64,000 nt of DNA from the NCBI GenBank assembly GCA_965115835.1, contig OZ220471.1, forward strand, positions 2,604,001-2,668,000, in the 5' to 3' direction. The translations under genes were made by a program, and so were the position numbers. The notes below the pieces were generated by a model. That model searched no databases. It was given only the letters and a program-made list of their open reading frames with translations, and had not been told where the DNA came from. Positions 44,671 through 53,183 of the stretch are shown in pieces. Positions within the stretch are counted from its first letter, which is position 1; the number at the start of each line of letters is the position of its first letter. Source of the DNA: Foliamicus sp965115835 (lineage in GTDB: Bacteria > Pseudomonadota > Gammaproteobacteria > Steroidobacterales > Foliamicaceae).

Positions 44671-46182
44671 ATGCCGAACAGCGGGGTGCGCGGGGCCGGA
44701 ATCGGCGGCATCGCGGTCGACCTGCCGCCGTATCGGGTGGACCTGGAACGCTGGTGCGACTGGACTGGCGCCTCATGGCCGAAAATCGCCGCCATAGTGG
44801 GGCGTTCCTTTCGTCTCCCGGGACCCTCGCAAAGCGTCTATACCATGGCGGCGAATGCCGTGCTGAAGCTGATCCGCAACTACGATGTGGATCCCGGCTC
44901 GATCTCCCTGTTGGCCCTGGGAACCGAATCCAGCAACGACAATTCCGCCGGGCCGGTCATCGTGAAGGGAATGCTGAACGAGGCGCTGGGCCAACTTGGC
45001 CTGCCTCCGCTTTCGCGTCACTGCGAGGTGCCGGAAGTGAAACACGCTTGCCTGGGCGGCGTGTACGCCCTCAAGAACGCAGTGCGCCATTGCCTGCTGG
45101 AAGATTCCAAGGCGATCGTGGTGTGCTCGGATCTTGCCCTGTACGCCCGCGGAAGCAGTGGCGAGCCCACCCAGGGCGCCGGCGCCGTGGCGTTGCTGGT
45201 GGAGCGCAACCCGGCTCTGGCCAGCCTTGACCTCAGGCATACGGGATGCGCCTCGGATTATCGCATCACCGATTTCCGCAAACCCTTGCTGGATGGCGAC
45301 CGGCGCCCCCGATCGAATCTGCATTATCCGGTGTTCAACGGGCGCTATTCCACCTATTGCTATCTGGACCAGGTGACCAATGCGCTCAATCACTTCTATG
45401 GCCGGCGGGATGTGTTGCCTGTGGAATGGCTGGAGAGCTTGCCCGCCGTTTTCTTTCATCGCCCCTACCTGCGCATGCCGCAAACCGCTTTCGCGCTGAT
45501 CCGCCTGTGCGCCGAAGGCGCGAGTCGGGGCGAACAGTCCAACCTGCTCCAGCGCCTGTGCCGGGAGGCCGGCGTTTCCCTGGCGGAGGTCTTGCATGAG
45601 TTGCGGCGCGAGCCCCCCGCGCGCCCGCTGGCGGCCGGCGCCGGCGAAGGCCGGGACCCGTTTCCGCTGAGCAACGAACTGGCAAGGGTGTGGCGCAAAT
45701 CCGGGGAATTCCGGGAAATGGTGCTCAAGCCACTGGGCTGGGGCAATGCGAAGATGATGGAGTTGGGCAACATCTATTCCGGGGCGTTGCTGGCTTGGAT
45801 AGCAGCCGGGTTCGAGGAAGCCGCGTCATTGAGCGAGGAGTGGGCCGGCAGGGAAGTGCTGGTGGTGGGATACGGCAGCGGCGACGCCGCCGAGGCGATG
45901 GCGCTGCGGGTCGCTGGCGGCTGGCGCGAGGCGGCGCGACGAATCCGCTTCTCCGAGGCGCTCGCGCCCTCGTTCGATCTGCGCCGGGATCAGTACGAGG
46001 CCCTGCACGCCGGCTTGCCTGCCGAGAACCTTCCGCCGCCGGCAGGCTTCCGGATCCGGAGTATCGGCAAGCGAACCGATGTGGAGTTCCAGGACGAAGG
46101 CGTGGAGTACTACGCTTTTTCCCCCGCGCCTTGCGTCACTTCCAGACCCTTGACTGCAAAGTCCACATCCACGGCCTCATAG
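44671..46182 (+). CDS. mvaS: Hydroxymethylglutaryl-CoA synthase
   Basis: 503 residues. It condenses acetyl-CoA with acetoacetyl-CoA, entry to the mevalonate route. The catalytic triad can be read: Glu in LALGTESSNDN (about 86), Cys in EVKHACLGGVYAL (about 127) and His in FFHRPYLRMPQTA (about 263). GEPTQGAGAVALL, GNIYSGALLAW and YGSGDAAEAMA also match the family. About 100 residues longer than Staphylococcus MvaS. Its 3' end overlaps the convergent phosphomevalonate kinase by 73 bases. Confidence 0.9.
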   Translation: MPNSGVRGAGIGGIAVDLPPYRVDLERWCDWTGASWPKIAAIVGRSFRLPGPSQSVYTMAANAVLKLIRNYDVDPGSISLLALGTESSNDNSAGPVIVKGMLNEALGQLGLPPLSRHCEVPEVKHACLGGVYALKNAVRHCLLEDSKAIVVCSDLALYARGSSGEPTQGAGAVALLVERNPALASLDLRHTGCASDYRITDFRKPLLDGDRRPRSNLHYPVFNGRYSTYCYLDQVTNALNHFYGRRDVLPVEWLESLPAVFFHRPYLRMPQTAFALIRLCAEGASRGEQSNLLQRLCREAGVSLAEVLHELRREPPARPLAAGAGEGRDPFPLSNELARVWRKSGEFREMVLKPLGWGNAKMMELGNIYSGALLAWIAAGFEEAASLSEEWAGREVLVVGYGSGDAAEAMALRVAGGWREAARRIRFSEALAPSFDLRRDQYEALHAGLPAENLPPPAGFRIRSIGKRTDVEFQDEGVEYYAFSPAPCVTSRPLTAKSTSTAS

Positions 46183-47057
46183 CCTTTCCGTGCGGCCGCC
46201 TGGCGCATGCGCCCGAGCGCCTGCGGATCGCAAGCCAGCGCCAGTCCGCAGTCCCCTCCGCCGGCGCCCGAAGGCTTGTACAAGCAGCCCGACGCACGAG
46301 CCAGTTCCAGCAGTTCGCAATGCGGAGCGCTGTAGACACCGAGCCGCCCGGCCCGGTCCAGCTCCCGCCAGGCTGCGGCGTACCGCTCCAGCGCCCCGAG
46401 CGCGACGGCGCCGCCGCGCTCCCACGCCTGCTTCACGCACTCGGCTTTCGCCTGCAACCGTTCGAGTGCGCCCCGCAACCGTTGCGGACCGGTTTCCAGG
46501 GCCTCCCGGTAGCGGCGCACCGCCTGCCCGGTGCCGGCGGCGCGGCCGGTCCACAGCACGGCGCACTCCAGCCCGTCGGGCCAGTCCAGCCGCTCCACCC
46601 GGTCGCCGGACACGGCCACGATGCCGCCATAAAGGCTTGCGGCCACATCCACGCCGCTGCCCCCGGAGCCCTGGCGCAAGCGGTGCAGCGCTGTGGCCAG
46701 GCGAAACTGCTCTGCCCTGGACGGCAGGGCGCCGCACGCCGCCAGCAGCGCGCCGGTCACGGCCGCGGCCACTGCGGCGCTCGAGCCGAGGCCGTACTTG
46801 ACGCCGCCGGGTGCATGAAGCGCCCGGCTGTCAATTGCCAGGCGGCCGCGTGGTCGCTTTTCGCCGAAACCCGGCGCCAGGATCAGACTCTCGGCTGCCT
46901 CGCGCCATCGAGTGGCTTCCTGTTCTTCGGGTTCCTTGCCCTGAAGCCAGCGAACCTGCACGCCGCGGCTCACTGCGCAGGCGATGGCCGTTGCGCCTTC
47001 AAGCACCGCATATTCGCCGGAAATGAACAGCTTGCCCGGGGCGTGGGCGACGATCAT
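46110..47057 (-). CDS. mvaK2: Phosphomevalonate kinase, GHMP type
   Basis: 315 residues from ATG 47057 with GGGAGG six bases upstream. GHMP-kinase fold: N-terminal HAPGKLFISGEYAVLEG, the ATP loop KYGLGSSAAVAAAVTGALLA and C-terminal KPSGAGGGDCGLAL. GSGGSGVDVAASLYGG supplies the catalytic Asp region. It phosphorylates phosphomevalonate to the diphosphate. A mevalonate kinase is the alternative; the APGKLFISGEY start and G-S-G-V-D-V-A pattern favour the Erg8/MvaK2 side. Downstream of mvaD on the same strand, with 240 bases between them. Confidence 0.82.
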   Translation of the reverse strand: MIVAHAPGKLFISGEYAVLEGATAIACAVSRGVQVRWLQGKEPEEQEATRWREAAESLILAPGFGEKRPRGRLAIDSRALHAPGGVKYGLGSSAAVAAAVTGALLAACGALPSRAEQFRLATALHRLRQGSGGSGVDVAASLYGGIVAVSGDRVERLDWPDGLECAVLWTGRAAGTGQAVRRYREALETGPQRLRGALERLQAKAECVKQAWERGGAVALGALERYAAAWRELDRAGRLGVYSAPHCELLELARASGCLYKPSGAGGGDCGLALACDPQALGRMRQAAARKGYEAVDVDFAVKGLEVTQGAGEKA

Positions 47058-47295
47058 CGAAGCCTCCCTTGGCCGCCGCTTCGGTGGTTGGCGCAGCGCA
47101 CCGGTTTCACCGGATGTCGGAGCTCCGGGCGAGCAAGGCCGCCAGCCGCGCGGTCGCAAGCATCAGCCTGACCGGGTTGGTGGTGGAGCGGGCGCGAGCG
47201 CGCCGGATCGAGGCTCAATCGCCCGGAAACCGGGGAAAACATGGGAACAGGCAAGACGTTGCAAGGCGGCGGATCCGTCCGGTGGAACAGGCAGG

Positions 47296-48258
47296 TCAGG
47301 CGATGCGGGCGCCGCCGCCCAGCCCGCCGGCCAGCACCCGAAGCACCCCCGGCGCCTCGCGCAGGGCGCCAGCCACTTCGTCAAGCGCTTCGGGCAGACA
47401 TACCGCCTTGACCTGCGGCCCCGCATCAACAGTGAAGAAAACCGGCGCCCCCTCCCGCGCCAGGGCCTTTACGCGATGAATGCACTCCATGGTCGCGGGG
47501 TTGAAATACAGCACCGCGGGGCGGGCGCCCAATGCGGTGGCGTGCATTTTCAGACAGTTGTGTTCGGACAATGCCGCAAGACGCTCGAAATCGCGATGCT
47601 CGATGGCGCGACAGGCTTCGGAAAGATCGGCGGCCTGGCCTCGAATCCAGGCGTCGTAGAACGGCGAGGTGCGCCGGGTCCATTCCATTGCGGAGCGTGA
47701 ATCCACCGCCTTGGCCCCGTCGTCCGTAACCGCCACGACCACTTTCAGGCGCCACTCATCCGCACCCAACAGGCTTTTGCACTGCCATTCGCCGGTCTCG
47801 TCGATGGACAGCAAGACGATGCCGGCAAAAAGCGACCGGGGCGCCGAACCGGATCCCGCCATCGCCGCCCGAGCCACGAGATCCATGTCCCCGGCCACCC
47901 CCAGGGCCTCGGCGGCGGCCAGCGCCAGCGCCGCCATGCCGGAAGCCGACGACGCCAGACCCGCCCCGGTGGGGAAATCGTTTGCCGACTCCACGGCCAC
48001 GGGCAAGGCGTTGCCGGCGCGTTTCCTCAGCGGCGCCAGACAGTGGCGCAAGCGGGGGAGATCGGGCGCGCCGGCGCGTCCGTTGATGCTCAGGGTGTCT
48101 TCCATGAGCTCGCCGTCGATCCGCACCGTGGTGCGCGTTGTCAAATGCCCGAGAGTGAGTGACAGGGAGCCTGCTGCGGGAAGGTTGCCGGCGGCTTTGC
48201 GCTTTCCCCAGTATTTGACGAGTGCGACATTCGGGTGCGCGACGGCGCGGCCTTGCAT
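47296..48258 (-). CDS. mvaD: Diphosphomevalonate decarboxylase
   Basis: 320 residues. Makes isopentenyl diphosphate from mevalonate diphosphate. Motifs in order: AHPNVALVKYWGKRKAAGNL, SLSLTL, NDFPTGAGLASSASGMAALA (ATP loop), GSGSAPRSLFAGIV, and TVDAGPQVKAVC near the end. The N-terminal KYWGK is the family hallmark. Probably forms an operon with mvaK2; the mevalonate kinase and HMG-CoA reductase genes are not in the window. Confidence 0.92.
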   Translation of the reverse strand: MQGRAVAHPNVALVKYWGKRKAAGNLPAAGSLSLTLGHLTTRTTVRIDGELMEDTLSINGRAGAPDLPRLRHCLAPLRKRAGNALPVAVESANDFPTGAGLASSASGMAALALAAAEALGVAGDMDLVARAAMAGSGSAPRSLFAGIVLLSIDETGEWQCKSLLGADEWRLKVVVAVTDDGAKAVDSRSAMEWTRRTSPFYDAWIRGQAADLSEACRAIEHRDFERLAALSEHNCLKMHATALGARPAVLYFNPATMECIHRVKALAREGAPVFFTVDAGPQVKAVCLPEALDEVAGALREAPGVLRVLAGGLGGGARIA

Positions 48259-48298
48259 ACCCCTGCCTTATAAGAATGGGTTCGGTTTCCGGGATTCT

Positions 48299-48336
48299 AG
48301 CCCGGATATTTCACCGAACAGGAGAGGTGGGGCCTT
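48299..48336 (+). mobile_element. Fossil IS1380-type end in the mvaD/ispA divergent region
   Basis: About 38 bases match the outer end of the IS1380 copies (GATATTTCACCGAA, GGAGAG, TGGGGCCTT) at near 88%. No transposase remains. The 48259-48594 stretch has no gene otherwise and must hold the promoters for mvaD and ispA. Confidence 0.5.
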
Positions 48337-48594
48337 CGGGCTGCGCTTGTACTTTGCCCCGTTTGCCCCATGTGCTGATACATGGCCTGCGGGTTCGTTC
48401 AAGGTTGGCGTGCGGGATCGTCTGATCGGCTGGACTCGCGAGAGCAGTTCCGTCGGCTGCGGCTGGTCGCAAATAACACTCCGGTGTCGAGCCGGGCAAG
48501 TGGACGCAGGATAGAATCCGGGGATGGTGCGCATCCGCGCCGTCGTCGCGCAAGGCGCAATGATCGATTTTTCTTCCGGGGAAGCGCGGCAGGC

Positions 48595-49530
48595 ATGAGG
48601 CTCGGCGACCACTTCGAGCAGCGCCGGGGCGTTTATAGGGCGCGTGTGAATGCCGCTCTTGACGCTTGCCTCCCGGCGGCGGAGGTTATTCCACAGCGTT
48701 TGCACACGGCCATGAGGGACGCGGTGTTGCGCGGCGGGAAGCGCTTGCGGCCGCTGGTTTGCTACGCAGTGGCCGAAGCGACCGGCGTTGCGGCGGAATC
48801 GGTCGATGCGCCCGCCGTAGCGGTGGAGTTGATTCATTGCTACTCCCTGGTGCACGACGACCTGCCGTGCATGGACAACGATGACTTGCGGCGCGGCCAG
48901 CCGGCGATTCACCGGATTCATGGCGAAGACACGGCGCTGCTGGTGGGTGACGCCCTGCAAACGCTCGCCTGGGAAGTGCTGGCCACTCATCCATCGCTTG
49001 CGGGTCGCGAGGAGGCTCGGGTAGCGCTCGTCGAGCTGTTCGCCCAATGCGTGGGCTCCACCGGAATGGCCGGCGGTCAGGAGCTCGACCTGCACGGCGG
49101 CCCCGAGCCAGATCAGGCGGAACTCGAGCATGCCTTTCGAACCAAGACCGGCGGGCTGTTCAGGGCCGCGGCGCTTGCGCCGGTGTGCATTCAACCGCAG
49201 ATGCTCCGGCGCCGGAAGCACGCGCTGGAACGCTTCGGTGACGCGCTGGGAGTGGCGTTCCAGATTCGCGACGATCTCGAGGATCAGGGATCCAGCGCTC
49301 CGCTGCGAAGTGCGGCCAAAAGTCGCAGACTGCCGTCCTTTGTGGAGCGCTTTGGCGCACAGGCCGCGCAGGAACGGATGGCGGAGCTCATTGACGCCAT
49401 GAAAGAGGCGAGCGCTGTCTTCGGGGCGCGCGGGAGCGGACTGCGCTGGATGGCCGGCTTCATGGGCCGCGACCTTCCCGCCCCGGCAGTCGCCGATACA
49501 ATGGGAGCGAGCCAAAGGCTTGCGCCGTAG
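48595..49530 (+). CDS. ispA: Farnesyl diphosphate synthase-type polyprenyl synthetase
   Basis: 311 residues from ATG 48595 (the frame runs on upstream without similarity). Trans-prenyltransferase: LRGGKRLRPLVCYA, the first Asp-rich motif LVHDDLPCMDNDDLRRG, GGQELDL, FRTKTGGLFRAA and the second motif FQIRDDLEDQGS (normally DDxxD followed by T/S). It joins IPP units to DMAPP to make C10-C15 diphosphates. Adjacent to, and divergent from, the mevalonate genes that supply IPP. Confidence 0.9.
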   Translation: MRLGDHFEQRRGVYRARVNAALDACLPAAEVIPQRLHTAMRDAVLRGGKRLRPLVCYAVAEATGVAAESVDAPAVAVELIHCYSLVHDDLPCMDNDDLRRGQPAIHRIHGEDTALLVGDALQTLAWEVLATHPSLAGREEARVALVELFAQCVGSTGMAGGQELDLHGGPEPDQAELEHAFRTKTGGLFRAAALAPVCIQPQMLRRRKHALERFGDALGVAFQIRDDLEDQGSSAPLRSAAKSRRLPSFVERFGAQAAQERMAELIDAMKEASAVFGARGSGLRWMAGFMGRDLPAPAVADTMGASQRLAP

Positions 49531-49670
49531 AAAATTCCCTTGGGGCAGCACTATGCAAATACCTCGATTCAGTGGCAGCGACAAGGAAGCCATATATTGG
49601 CGAAATCCGGCTGCTCTACCCCACTGGCTGAATGCCAGATCGTTCTGTGGGGCAAGCTCCTAGCGGTCTC

Positions 49671-50522
49671 ATGTACGAGCAATTTCATGGTCTGAGCGAA
49701 CGGCCGTTCGGCATCACGCCGGACCCGCGCTACCTGTACATGAGCGGGCGTCATGCGGAAGCGCTGGCCCACCTGCTGTACGGCGTGCGGGAGAACGGCG
49801 GTTTTACCCAGTTGACCGGCGAGGCGGGGACGGGCAAGACCTTGCTGGTGCGCTGCCTGCTGGAACGACTGCCGGAGCGCACCGAAACGGCAATCCTTCT
49901 CGACCCGCCCGGCGCCCGGCTGGAGTTCCTGCAGGAGCTATGCCGCGAGTTGCGCGTTCGTACGCCCCGCTGGGCGGCCAGTCCGTCCGCCGTGGGGGCT
50001 GCGCTCAATCGCAAGCTGCTTCGCACCTATGCTTCCGGACGCCGCACGGTGCTGATCGTGGACGAGGCCCAGGCCCTGCAGGCGGAACTGCTGGAACAGG
50101 TTCGCCGACTGACCAACCTGGAAACAGCGCACCACAAGCTCCTCGGGATTGTGCTGGTGGGCCAGCCGGAACTCTACGAGACCCTGGCCCGCCCGGACTT
50201 GAGGCAATTGGCGCAGCGGATTACCGCGCGCTGCCATCTTGCCCCCCTGTCCCGCGCCGAGACCGGTGAATACCTCCAGCACAGGCTCAAGGTTGCCGGG
50301 GCCAGCCGCGATGTGTTTTCCTCCTCTGCAAGGCGCCTCCTGCACCGTATGTCCCGGGGCATTCCGCGGATCATCAATGTGGTTGCCGACCGCGCCCTGC
50401 TGGGCGCTTTCGTGCGCAGGGAACACGAAGTTGGCTCTCGCCTCGTGAGGGCGGCCGCTCGCGAAGTCTACGGGCGCGGCGGGGCGCCGCGCAGAGCCGT
50501 GTGGAGCGGGGCCGCCGGCTGA
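49671..50522 (+). CDS. gspA: GspA/ExeA-type AAA ATPase
   Basis: 283 residues from ATG 49671. Starts with the ExeA signature MYEQFHGLSERPFGITPDPR, then Walker A LTGEAGTGKTLLVRCLL, Walker B VLIVDEAQALQ and sensor LVGQPEL. In Aeromonas, GspA with GspB helps place the type II secretion secretin through the peptidoglycan. The C-terminal peptidoglycan-binding domain of full-length ExeA is absent, as in shorter homologues. Followed by gspB after four bases. Confidence 0.88.
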   Translation: MYEQFHGLSERPFGITPDPRYLYMSGRHAEALAHLLYGVRENGGFTQLTGEAGTGKTLLVRCLLERLPERTETAILLDPPGARLEFLQELCRELRVRTPRWAASPSAVGAALNRKLLRTYASGRRTVLIVDEAQALQAELLEQVRRLTNLETAHHKLLGIVLVGQPELYETLARPDLRQLAQRITARCHLAPLSRAETGEYLQHRLKVAGASRDVFSSSARRLLHRMSRGIPRIINVVADRALLGAFVRREHEVGSRLVRAAAREVYGRGGAPRRAVWSGAAG

Positions 50523-50526
50523 ACCC

Positions 50527-51201
50527 ATGTCCTTCGTCCTGGATGCGCTGAAGGTTTCCGAACGGAAGCGCTCGCGCTTGAGCCGGCGGATCTACGCGCA
50601 CCCGCCCCGCCCGCGGCGCGCCGGTCGGATGCGCAAATGGCTTGCGCTGCCGGCCGCGGTGGCCGCCGTGGCGCTGCTGGCCCTGGGATGGCGGCTGATC
50701 GCTCCCGTTCCCGGCGTCCTCGGGCCGCTCTCTTCATCCGCGCCCGGAACAAACGACTCGGACGGCGCGCCTGCTTCGGATGCGCGGGCGGTCGAGCATG
50801 TCGGCGCTTTCCCGGTCGAAACAGTCATCGTTGAGGGCGAGGGGTTTCTTGGCAACCGCGAGCCGGCACGTGCAGGAACCGGAGAAGCGCCGGAGCAGCA
50901 GGGAGCCGGTTGGGAAAATCGGCCCGCGCCCCCTGCGCAAGGCGGCATCGAACCGGCATTGGATTCGGAACCTGCGGCGTCCCTGGGGGTGCTCGCGGCG
51001 CCGCCGCCGGATTGGCCGGCTCTGTCATTGCAAATGCTGTTCTTCAGCGAGGAGGAAAGCCGTCGCTTCGTGCAGGTGAACGGCAAGACCTACCGTCAGG
51101 GCGAGCGGCTGGCGGCGGGTCCCGAGGTCCGGAAGATCGGCAGGCACAGCGTGACACTGGCGTACCGGGGGCAACAGATCCTTCTGGGAGTGGAACGGTA
51201 A
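50527..51201 (+). CDS. gspB: GspB-type general secretion protein
   Basis: 224 residues. MSFVLDALKVSERKRSRLSR is the typical GspB start; a single membrane helix (AVAAVALLALGWRLIA) follows at about residues 40-58, then a Pro/Gly/Glu-rich linker and the C-terminal T2SSB domain with RRFVQVNGKTYRQGERLA and ILLGVER. Works with GspA in secretin assembly. Directly after gspA; the Fak-type gene starts within a few bases of its stop. Confidence 0.87.
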   Translation: MSFVLDALKVSERKRSRLSRRIYAHPPRPRRAGRMRKWLALPAAVAAVALLALGWRLIAPVPGVLGPLSSSAPGTNDSDGAPASDARAVEHVGAFPVETVIVEGEGFLGNREPARAGTGEAPEQQGAGWENRPAPPAQGGIEPALDSEPAASLGVLAAPPPDWPALSLQMLFFSEEESRRFVQVNGKTYRQGERLAAGPEVRKIGRHSVTLAYRGQQILLGVER

Positions 51202-51206
51202 AGGGC

Positions 51207-53012
51207 ATTCGTTATCTCGACGGCCGCCGGCTCAAGCGCGCCATAACGGCGGGCATGCTGCAGTTGCAGAACAGCCGTGAAGAACTGGATCGGATCAACG
51301 TGTTTCCGGTGGCCGACGGCGACACCGGGCTGAACATGGCCCATACCGCGCAGGCGGTCATCCTTGCCCTGTCGGAGGCGCCGTCCAGGAACGCGGGGGA
51401 AACGGCCCACACCGCAGCGAAGGGAGCGTTATACGGCGCTCGCGGCAATTCCGGGGTCATCCTCGCACAATTCCTGCAGGGTCTGGCGGAGGCTTGGGAG
51501 GGCAAGGCGCGTCTCGGCACCGCGGAAGTGGCGGAAGGACTCATGGCGGCGGCGGAGTCGGCGCGCCGCGGCCTGAGCAACCCCAGGGAAGGAACCATTC
51601 TCAGCGTGATGAGCGCCGTCGGCCTGGGCGCTCTGGACGCCTCGCCGGAGGGGGAGCTCACGACGCTGCTTGCAACGGCCTGTCAGGCTGCCGAGAAAGC
51701 CGTGCAGAAGACTCCCCGGCAACTGGAGGTGCTGCGGCGAGCCGGCGTTGTGGATGCGGGGGGCGCCGGGCTGGCGCAATTTCTTGCGGGCATCGAAGCA
51801 CTGGTCAGGACCGGCAAGGGGTCGCCAGCCCCGGATCTGACACGGGAGACCGGCGCGCTCTCGGGTGCGCCGCGCGCCCATGATCCGGGGGAGGAGTCGA
51901 AATACCGCTTTTGCACGGAATGCATGATCTCCGGCGAAGCGCTGGCGCCGTCGGCTATCCACCGGGAAATCGAGGCCCTCGGAGATTCCATCGTCGTGGC
52001 CGGCGGCGCGCGCAACATCCGGCTGCACATCCACACGGACAAACCGCACGAAGTCTTCGGCCTGGCCCACGAACACGGCCAGGTGAGCGGCGAGAAGGCC
52101 GACGACATGCATGTGCAGTTTGCCCTGCTCAACCACTCCCGGGTGCCGGTCGGATGCGACAGCGGCGCGGACCTGCCCGGGGAACTGCTTGAGAAACACG
52201 GGATTACCCAGGCGCCGCTACGCATTCATCTGGGCGGGAAGGGTTATCTCGACGGGCTGGGCCTGCCGGCGGAATGGTTGTGGCGCGCGATGGAAGATGA
52301 TGGTCAGCACGCCCGGACCGCCACCCCTCCGCGCGGCGACATGGAAAGGGCGATGGGTTTTCTGGCCGGACACTTCCCGGAGTCTGTCTGGATCGCCCTG
52401 GCGGGAACGGTAAGCGGCACGGCCGACGTGGCCCGCAGCGTCGCTGCGGAAATCGCCCCCGGCAAGGTCCACGTTGTGGACAGCGCCAACGTGTCGGTGG
52501 GCCACGGGCTGATCGTCCAGCACGCTGCGGAATGGTCGGAACAGGGCGCCAGCGCGGCCCGCATTATCGAGGGTCTGGCGCCGCTGTGCGCCGCGGCCCG
52601 AACCTACGGCGTCATCGAAGACTTGTCGCATGGGGTTCGGGGCGGCCGGGTTTCCCCGCGCGTCAAGCGCCTCAGCGACCTGCTGGGCGTGGATGCGCTG
52701 CTGGGCGTCGCCCCCGGTGGCGACGTGAAGGCCTGCGGCTTGCAGCGACGCTCCGGCGACCGGGTCGCCCGCTTCGCCCGCTACGTGCTGCGCCGTTTCC
52801 CCGAAGGCCAGCCGCTGCGCATCGCCGTGGCGCACGCCAACCGCCCGGAATCGGGGCAGCGGCTGCACGATCTGCTGGTCGCGGAGATTCCCCGTCTGGT
52901 GTCCAGCTTCACCACCGATCTGGGCGCCGTGGTGAGCGCCCACGCCGGGCCGGGCGCGCTGGTGGCCGCCGCCATCCCGGCGCTGCCGCTACCGTCTGCC
53001 AAGGCAACATGA
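51207..53012 (+). CDS. Fused DhaL (FakA-like) and DegV (FakB-like) fatty-acid kinase
   Basis: About 601 residues. Residues about 1-200: DhaL/DAK2 domain (LDGRRLKRAI, INVFPVADGDTGLNMAHTA with the metal Asp residues, GNSGVILAQFLQG, VVDAGGAGL). Residues about 200-290: FakA middle part (CTECMISGE, HIHTDKP). Residues about 310-600: DegV lipid-binding domain (GCDSGADLP, IALAGTVSGTADVA, VVDSANVSVGHGL). In Firmicutes FakA and FakB are separate and phosphorylate exogenous fatty acids; here they are one chain. No ATG/GTG/TTG precedes the domain in frame after gspB; ATT 51207 fits best, the first ATG is 51255, inside the domain. Confidence 0.83.
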   Translation: MRYLDGRRLKRAITAGMLQLQNSREELDRINVFPVADGDTGLNMAHTAQAVILALSEAPSRNAGETAHTAAKGALYGARGNSGVILAQFLQGLAEAWEGKARLGTAEVAEGLMAAAESARRGLSNPREGTILSVMSAVGLGALDASPEGELTTLLATACQAAEKAVQKTPRQLEVLRRAGVVDAGGAGLAQFLAGIEALVRTGKGSPAPDLTRETGALSGAPRAHDPGEESKYRFCTECMISGEALAPSAIHREIEALGDSIVVAGGARNIRLHIHTDKPHEVFGLAHEHGQVSGEKADDMHVQFALLNHSRVPVGCDSGADLPGELLEKHGITQAPLRIHLGGKGYLDGLGLPAEWLWRAMEDDGQHARTATPPRGDMERAMGFLAGHFPESVWIALAGTVSGTADVARSVAAEIAPGKVHVVDSANVSVGHGLIVQHAAEWSEQGASAARIIEGLAPLCAAARTYGVIEDLSHGVRGGRVSPRVKRLSDLLGVDALLGVAPGGDVKACGLQRRSGDRVARFARYVLRRFPEGQPLRIAVAHANRPESGQRLHDLLVAEIPRLVSSFTTDLGAVVSAHAGPGALVAAAIPALPLPSAKAT

Positions 53013-53041
53013 AGGAGCAACCCCTCGCGCCGCCTCCACCG

Positions 53042-53088
53042 GCCGCTGCCTCATGCCTCAACAACTCGCCGCCGCTGCCTCATGCCTC
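53042..53088. repeat. 18-bp direct repeat
   Basis: GCCGCTGCCTCATGCCTC occurs exactly at 53042-53059 and 53071-53088, in the gap between the Fak-type gene and the ImmA-like gene. Purpose unknown. Confidence 0.7.
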
Positions 53089-53183
53089 TTGGTTCATAGT
53101 CCCGTCCGTACCCCAAAACGCCATGCCACAATTGAACTCTGTGACGGCATGAGGCGTCTGGTCCTGGAAGAATGGAGGCTGAG

